From: Bacillota bacterium
GTDB taxonomy: Bacteria; Bacillota; Clostridia; Christensenellales; UMGS416
Assembly (NCBI GenBank): GCA_023421955.1
Contig: JAEZSE010000015.1
Span: 1 to 25,546, forward strand
Length of the DNA stretch: 25,546 nucleotides
Direction: 5' to 3'
The notes beneath the pieces were generated by a model. It was not told the DNA's origin. It was given only the letters and a program-made list of their open reading frames with translations, and did no database searches. The translations under genes were made by a program, and so were the position numbers. Of the stretch, positions 22,204-25,546 are shown piece after piece. Positions within the stretch are counted from its first letter, which is position 1. The number at the start of each line of letters is the position of its first letter.

Positions 22204-23376
22204 ATGGACTACAGAAAAGAGTCCCTCAGGCTCCACGGGCAGTGGAAAGGCAAGATTGAGGTGGTCAGCACCGTGCCGGTAAAAAACCGCGAGGACCTGT
22301 CATTGGCCTACACACCCGGCGTGGCCGAGCCGTGCCTTGCCATCCAGCAGGATGTGAATCTTTCCTATGAGCTCACCCGCCGCTGGAACATCGTGGCCGT
22401 AGTGACCGACGGCACCGCCGTGCTGGGCCTGGGTGACATTGGCCCCGAGGCCGGCATGCCGGTGATGGAGGGCAAGTGCGTGCTCTTTAAGACATTTGGC
22501 GATGTGGACGCCTTCCCGCTGTGTGTCCGCAGCAAGGATGTGGATGATATCGTAAACACCGTGCGGCTGCTGGCCGGCAGCTTTGGCGGTGTGAACCTGG
22601 AGGACATTTCCGCCCCCCGCTGCTTTGAAATTGAGCGCAGACTCAAAGAGGTTTGCGACATCCCGATCTTCCACGATGATCAGCACGGCACTGCTGTGGT
22701 CACGTTGGCCGCGATGATCAACGCGCTGAAGCTCAACGGCAAGGACATCAAGGAGATCGAAGTGGTCGTGAACGGCTCTGGCGCCGCCGGCATCGCCGTG
22801 ACGAAGCTGCTGATGAGCATGGGCCTGAAAAAGGTGATCCTGTGCGACACCAAGGGCGCCATTTATGAGGGTCGTGACAACCTGAACTCCGAAAAGGCCG
22901 AGATGGCCAAGATCTCCAACCTTCAGAAGAAAAAAGGCAGCCTGGCCGATGTGCTGGCCGGTGCCGATGTGTTCATTGGCCTGTCCGCCCCCAAGATGGT
23001 CACACCGGAAATGGTCAAGACGATGGCCAAGGATCCGTTGATCTTCGCGATGGCCAACCCCACACCGGAGATTATGCCCGACGAGGCCAAGGCCGCCGGC
23101 TGCTCCATCATGGCCACAGGCCGGTCTGACTTCCCCAACCAGATCAACAACGTGCTGGCCTTCCCCGGCATCTTCCGCGGGGCGCTGGATGTGCGCGCCA
23201 GCGACATCAACGACGAGATGAAGATCGCGGCGGCCTATGCCATTGCCGACCTCATCAAGCCCGAAGAGCTGAACGCCGAATACATCATCCCGGCACCGTT
23301 TGACCCCCGGGTGGGCCCGGCAGTGGCTAAGGCCGTGGCCGAAGCGGCCAGGAAGAGCGGCGTGGCAAGGATCTGA
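22204..23376 (+). CDS. Malic enzyme (short bacterial form)
   Basis: A 390-aa enzyme that oxidatively decarboxylates malate to pyruvate and CO2 with NAD(P)+. It is the short bacterial form without a phosphotransacetylase domain. Features: LSLAYTPGVAEPC with the catalytic Tyr36; TDGTAVLGLGDIGPEAGMPVMEGK with the catalytic Lys; the metal-binding Asp pair in FHDDQHGTA; the dinucleotide-binding NGSGAAGIAVTKLL; and SAPKMVTPEMV, FAMANPTPEI and ATGRSDFPNQINNVLAFPGIFRGALD. Cofactor preference cannot be settled from the sequence. GGAGGT is 9 nt before the ATG; the frame is open 18 codons further without a site. It is the second gene after the dehydrogenase, in one operon. Confidence 0.96.
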   Translation: MDYRKESLRLHGQWKGKIEVVSTVPVKNREDLSLAYTPGVAEPCLAIQQDVNLSYELTRRWNIVAVVTDGTAVLGLGDIGPEAGMPVMEGKCVLFKTFGDVDAFPLCVRSKDVDDIVNTVRLLAGSFGGVNLEDISAPRCFEIERRLKEVCDIPIFHDDQHGTAVVTLAAMINALKLNGKDIKEIEVVVNGSGAAGIAVTKLLMSMGLKKVILCDTKGAIYEGRDNLNSEKAEMAKISNLQKKKGSLADVLAGADVFIGLSAPKMVTPEMVKTMAKDPLIFAMANPTPEIMPDEAKAAGCSIMATGRSDFPNQINNVLAFPGIFRGALDVRASDINDEMKIAAAYAIADLIKPEELNAEYIIPAPFDPRVGPAVAKAVAEAARKSGVARI

Positions 23377-23420
23377 GAGTCCATGGGCGGGTAAAGAAAC
23401 CCCCTCTCCAGCAAAGTGAC

Positions 23421-23442
23421 GGGCGGGCCATTGTGCCCGCCC
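23421..23442 (+). terminator. Stem-loop after the malic enzyme gene
   Basis: An 8-bp stem GGGCGGGC / GCCCGCCC with a 6-nt loop, 45 nt after the stop. The following TTGCCATAT is a poor T-tract, so it may be a weak terminator. Confidence 0.55.
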
Positions 23443-23481
23443 TTGCCATATCCGGCTTAGACACAGTTCGCCCATTGGTGT

Positions 23482-23510
23482 TTGAAAACAGATCAATATC
23501 GTTGTAAAAT
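23482..23510 (+). promoter_or_regulatory. Sigma-A promoter of the two-repeat lipoprotein gene
   Basis: TTGAAA, 17 bp, TAAAAT, ending 30 nt before the ATG at 23541. Confidence 0.65.
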
Positions 23511-23540
23511 AATAACAATAACGAATTGGAGGATTGCATC

Positions 23541-24212
23541 ATGCGAAACAGAATGCTTGCCAACCTGATGGGCATCGCTTTGATCTCATTGATTCTGTTC
23601 ACCGGCTGTGATGCCACCCCGGCAGGCGATACCCCTGCGACAACCGCCAGAGGTGCCGCCGAGACCCCCAAGAGCACTCTAGCCGATGCCCCCGCCACGA
23701 CGGCATCAAGCGAAACAGCGCTGCCCACCGAAGGGGCGAAACCAGTCTCAGATGCGTTCCGCTATTACGACCTGGTGCAGCTGGGCATGGCAAAGGCTGA
23801 TGTGGACGCGGCCCTCGGGTTGGAGGCAAGGGAAACAAAGGGCAAATATGAACCGGAGAATGCCTTCAATTACTTTGATGACGATGGCTTCGGAGTCTAT
23901 GTGATCTATAACAAGGAATTGAAAGTCTATTCCAAAACAGTGATCTACCCCCATGCCGGCGAAGCGCTGGCTCCGCTCACCAAAAAACCAGTGACAGAAG
24001 CACAGGCTGACAGCATCAAAAAGGGGACTGCACACGTCGCTGTGATTGAATCATTGGGTGGGGATGGTGTGGAGTGCAGCGTTACAGCCAATGAAAATGA
24101 CGTTACAAAAATCCTGGGCAGGATACTTCGTTGGGGCAATGGCGATGACACTGGGATCCAAATCGCGTTTGACTCAGACGATGTGGCGCAGAACATTTTA
24201 TTCTTTAACTAA
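23541..24212 (+). CDS. Lipoprotein with two BLIP/SmpA-like repeats
   Basis: A 223-aa lipoprotein. The signal peptide is MRNRMLANLMGIALISLILF, with lipidated Cys in TGC. A Thr/Ala/Pro linker runs to about residue 70. Then come two similar units, YYDLVQLGMAKADVDAALGLEA and ADSIKKGTAHVAVIESLGGDGVE, each followed by beta-strand-rich sequence. The 'xxIxxGMxxxxVxxxLG' pattern is that of BLIP/SmpA-OmlA-like domains, often found in tandem in secreted clostridial proteins. Function is unknown; binding to another protein is likely. GGAGG lies 8 nt before this ATG; an ATG five codons upstream is less likely. It has its own promoter and terminator. Confidence 0.8.
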   Translation: MRNRMLANLMGIALISLILFTGCDATPAGDTPATTARGAAETPKSTLADAPATTASSETALPTEGAKPVSDAFRYYDLVQLGMAKADVDAALGLEARETKGKYEPENAFNYFDDDGFGVYVIYNKELKVYSKTVIYPHAGEALAPLTKKPVTEAQADSIKKGTAHVAVIESLGGDGVECSVTANENDVTKILGRILRWGNGDDTGIQIAFDSDDVAQNILFFN

Positions 24213-24230
24213 CCAATTTGGGACATTGTA

Positions 24231-24254
24231 AAGAGGGCGCCTGCGCGCCCTCTT
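24231..24254 (+). terminator. Rho-independent terminator
   Basis: A 10-bp stem AAGAGGGCGC / GCGCCCTCTT with loop CTGC, followed by CTTCTTTT, 18 nt after the lipoprotein stop. The next 130 bp up to the XRE promoter hold nothing I can identify. Confidence 0.92.
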
Positions 24255-24383
24255 CTTCTTTTCAGGCTCAGTTGATCCAAGATCAGGTTTGACCAGCCTC
24301 TCCCCCCTCCATTTGAACATCTAAAGAGTTTAGCAGCAGCTAAGAGTGACGCAGAGGTTGTTTCTGCCACAACTAGACCGTCA

Positions 24384-24411
24384 TTGATTAGGCTTGAGCA
24401 TTCGCTATAAT
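24384..24411 (+). promoter_or_regulatory. Candidate promoter of the XRE regulator gene
   Basis: TTGATT, 16 bp, TATAAT, ending 31 nt before the ATG at 24443. Confidence 0.55.
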
Positions 24412-24442
24412 GAAAGGGCAATCAAGCAAAGAGGTGGCTGTC

Positions 24443-25060
24443 ATGATTTTTATCGCTGAGAATCTGAGAACGTTTCGTAAAAGCAAAGATCTTACCCAGG
24501 AAGAGGTCGCAAATCTGCTTCACGTGACTCCGCAGAGCGTCTCCAAATGGGAGCGCGGCGACAGTTATCCAGACATCTCGTTTCTGCCAGCCCTTGCCAA
24601 CCTTTTCGAAACAAGCATAGACGCACTGATCGGCATGGATACCATTCAGGCCAGTGAAACCCGACATAATCTTCACAAGCAAGCAAATGAGAAGATGAAA
24701 GATAAGGCGTACCAAGAGGCTGCCAACATTTATGAAGATGGATTGCAGACCTTTCCAAATGATGCCGGAATCATGGCTGGTTTGGCAAGCGCGTTGGCAT
24801 TCTTGGGCGAAAGCGAGCGAGCTATCATGTTATTTGAGCGCAGTTTGTCATTTGACACAAGCGACAAATCAAGAGCAACCACCCGCGCAACCTTGTGTTT
24901 TCTATATCTGAAGATTAGAGAGCCAGAAAAGGCACTCGTCCTGGCAAGCACCTTGCCACATACCAGAGAAAGCAGGGAAGTAATCCAACCCCTCATTGTA
25001 AAAGGGCTGGACGCCTTTGAACTTGACAGAATTCTGAAAAACATTATTCTGGGCATATAA
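24443..25060 (+). CDS. XRE-family transcriptional regulator with TPR-like C-terminus
   Basis: A 205-aa DNA-binding protein. Residues 5-60 are a Cro/C1-type helix-turn-helix: LRTFRKSKDLTQEEVANLLHVTPQSVSKWERGDSYPDISFLPALANLF, then the typical ETSIDALIGMD. Residues 70-190 are helical with TPR-like spacing (AYQEAANIYEDGLQTFPNDAGIMAGLASALAFLGESERAIMLFERSLSF), so it may sense a peptide or protein partner. GAGGTG lies 6 nt before the ATG; the frame is open 11 codons further without a site. It is a single gene. It has no obvious target next to it, and autoregulation is possible. It is slightly AT-richer than the housekeeping genes. Confidence 0.9.
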   Translation: MIFIAENLRTFRKSKDLTQEEVANLLHVTPQSVSKWERGDSYPDISFLPALANLFETSIDALIGMDTIQASETRHNLHKQANEKMKDKAYQEAANIYEDGLQTFPNDAGIMAGLASALAFLGESERAIMLFERSLSFDTSDKSRATTRATLCFLYLKIREPEKALVLASTLPHTRESREVIQPLIVKGLDAFELDRILKNIILGI

Positions 25061-25067
25061 CAAAACA

Positions 25068-25095
25068 CCGGGGAGGGCGTTCTTTCCCTCCCCGG
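25068..25095. terminator. Terminator between convergent genes
   Basis: A 10-bp stem CCGGGGAGGG / CCCTCCCCGG with an 8-nt loop, 7 nt after the XRE stop. On the minus strand it is followed by TGTTTTGTT, so it probably also ends the small gene at 25178. Confidence 0.8.
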
Positions 25096-25177
25096 AACCG
25101 GGCTTCCCGACACTGCCGGAGGCATAAACTTCATGCGTGGCGCAGCCCGGCGTCGCTGTCAATGGGATGCTGTCAGG

Positions 25178-25405
25178 CTACTTCCACGAGCTATTGCCGG
25201 AGCCACCGCTGGCGTTGATGGTGCCATTGATGATGTCCTTGGCGTGGCAGACCGCACCCAGGGCCTGCTGCAACAGGAACTGCTCCTGCGGATGAGGGTC
25301 GTTGGCAGCGCTTTGTATCTTTTGCTGCACCTGAATGATGTTCTGCTCCGCGAACTTCAACTGGTTTGTGGCATCCTGCCAGCTTGCGTTGTTGAACTGA
25401 TTCAT
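25178..25405 (-). CDS. Small helical protein, function unknown
   Basis: A 75-aa protein: MNQFNNASWQDATNQLKFAE, then a Gln-rich amphipathic helix (NIIQVQQKIQSAAND), QEQFLLQQALGAVCHAKDIING, and a Gly/Ser-rich end (ASGGSGNSSWK). I recognise no family. GGAGG lies 9 nt before the ATG, which makes a real gene likely; the frame is open 44 codons further upstream but without a site and with poor coding character. It is cytoplasmic, with no signal peptide. Divergent from the gene that begins at 25509. Confidence 0.7.
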   Translation of the reverse strand: MNQFNNASWQDATNQLKFAEQNIIQVQQKIQSAANDPHPQEQFLLQQALGAVCHAKDIINGTINASGGSGNSSWK

Positions 25406-25508
25406 CACACAAAACCTCCCGAAATGACTTTTCGCCGGAAATAGCATGTGCAGGAGGAAACTCTTTTCTTCGGGCAGAATTTGGAAGTGAAAAAAGGAGA
25501 CGCACACG

Positions 25509-25546
25509 GTGGCAGAATCAACGTTGGAGTTTGGCAAGATATACAG
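25509..25546 (+). CDS. Start of a gene that leaves the window
   Basis: GTG start preceded by AAGGAG at 9 nt; twelve codons are visible (VAESTLEFGKIY, the first read as Met). Too short to assign a family. The call rests on the ribosome binding site and the open frame only. Confidence 0.45.
   Translation, partial: MAESTLEFGKIY

Noticed and set aside
22300..23496. A 398-codon minus-strand frame over the malic enzyme gene
   Set aside because: Antisense shadow of a certain gene; His-rich, low-complexity product with no start signal.
1..25546. tRNA, rRNA, CRISPR array, insertion sequence or prophage
   Set aside because: No T-loop-like sequences in cloverleaf context, no regularly spaced direct repeats with spacers, and no transposase, integrase or phage structural gene was recognised.

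Overview
The window reads as chromosomal DNA of a moderately GC-rich member of the Bacillota, most likely class Clostridia. The evidence is the strong AGGAGG-type ribosome binding sites, sigma-A promoters with 17-bp spacers, Cys-lipobox lipoproteins, and Firmicutes-type small families (DUF896, DUF1292, DUF1540, DUF815). Housekeeping genes also sit in familiar neighbourhoods (polA-coaE-lytic transglycosylase, greA-lysS). No rRNA, tRNA, CRISPR array, phage gene or insertion sequence was recognised. Several genes start at TTG (DUF815, coaE, the transglycosylase, the zinc peptidase), and ATG-only gene calling would miss or mis-start them.

Layout. 1-7.2 kb is a minus-strand block: polA, coaE, a membrane-anchored lytic transglycosylase and an oligopeptide-type binding lipoprotein, followed by a DMT-family exporter and the start of a DUF815 ATPase that leaves the window. 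7.3-11.1 kb is a patchwork of single genes in both orientations (Nudix hydrolase, GNAT, DUF896, a lipoprotein, a sugar-mutarotase-like protein with a Cys/Asp/Glu tail, DUF5946, DUF1292). 11.1-12.8 kb holds rplS with a long 5' leader and a DUF4126 membrane protein. An AT-richer histidine-phosphatase gene lies at 12.9-13.5 kb and looks acquired. 13.6-17.0 kb is the greA-lysS operon with a third gene for a membrane-anchored protein built from two similar halves. 17.1-20.9 kb has a zinc metallopeptidase (plus strand), then on the minus strand a DUF1540 protein with a translationally coupled partner, and a short-DMT / mutY / DMT operon. 21.0-23.4 kb carries an LDH-fold dehydrogenase and a malic enzyme in one operon. 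23.5 kb to the end has a two-repeat lipoprotein, an XRE-family regulator, a small helical protein and the start of one more gene.

How the genes work together. The clearest metabolic unit is the dehydrogenase plus malic enzyme. The dehydrogenase has Arg at the substrate-specificity position where lactate dehydrogenases have Gln, so it probably makes malate from oxaloacetate, and the malic enzyme next to it turns malate into pyruvate (a malate shunt). Other points worth a second look are two changed residues in the lysine pocket of LysRS, the duplicated-domain protein downstream of lysS, the acidic Cys-rich tail at 9118, and a cluster of hairpins between coaE and polA. I found no clear-cut new defence or mobile system. 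The strongest candidates are variants of known families.
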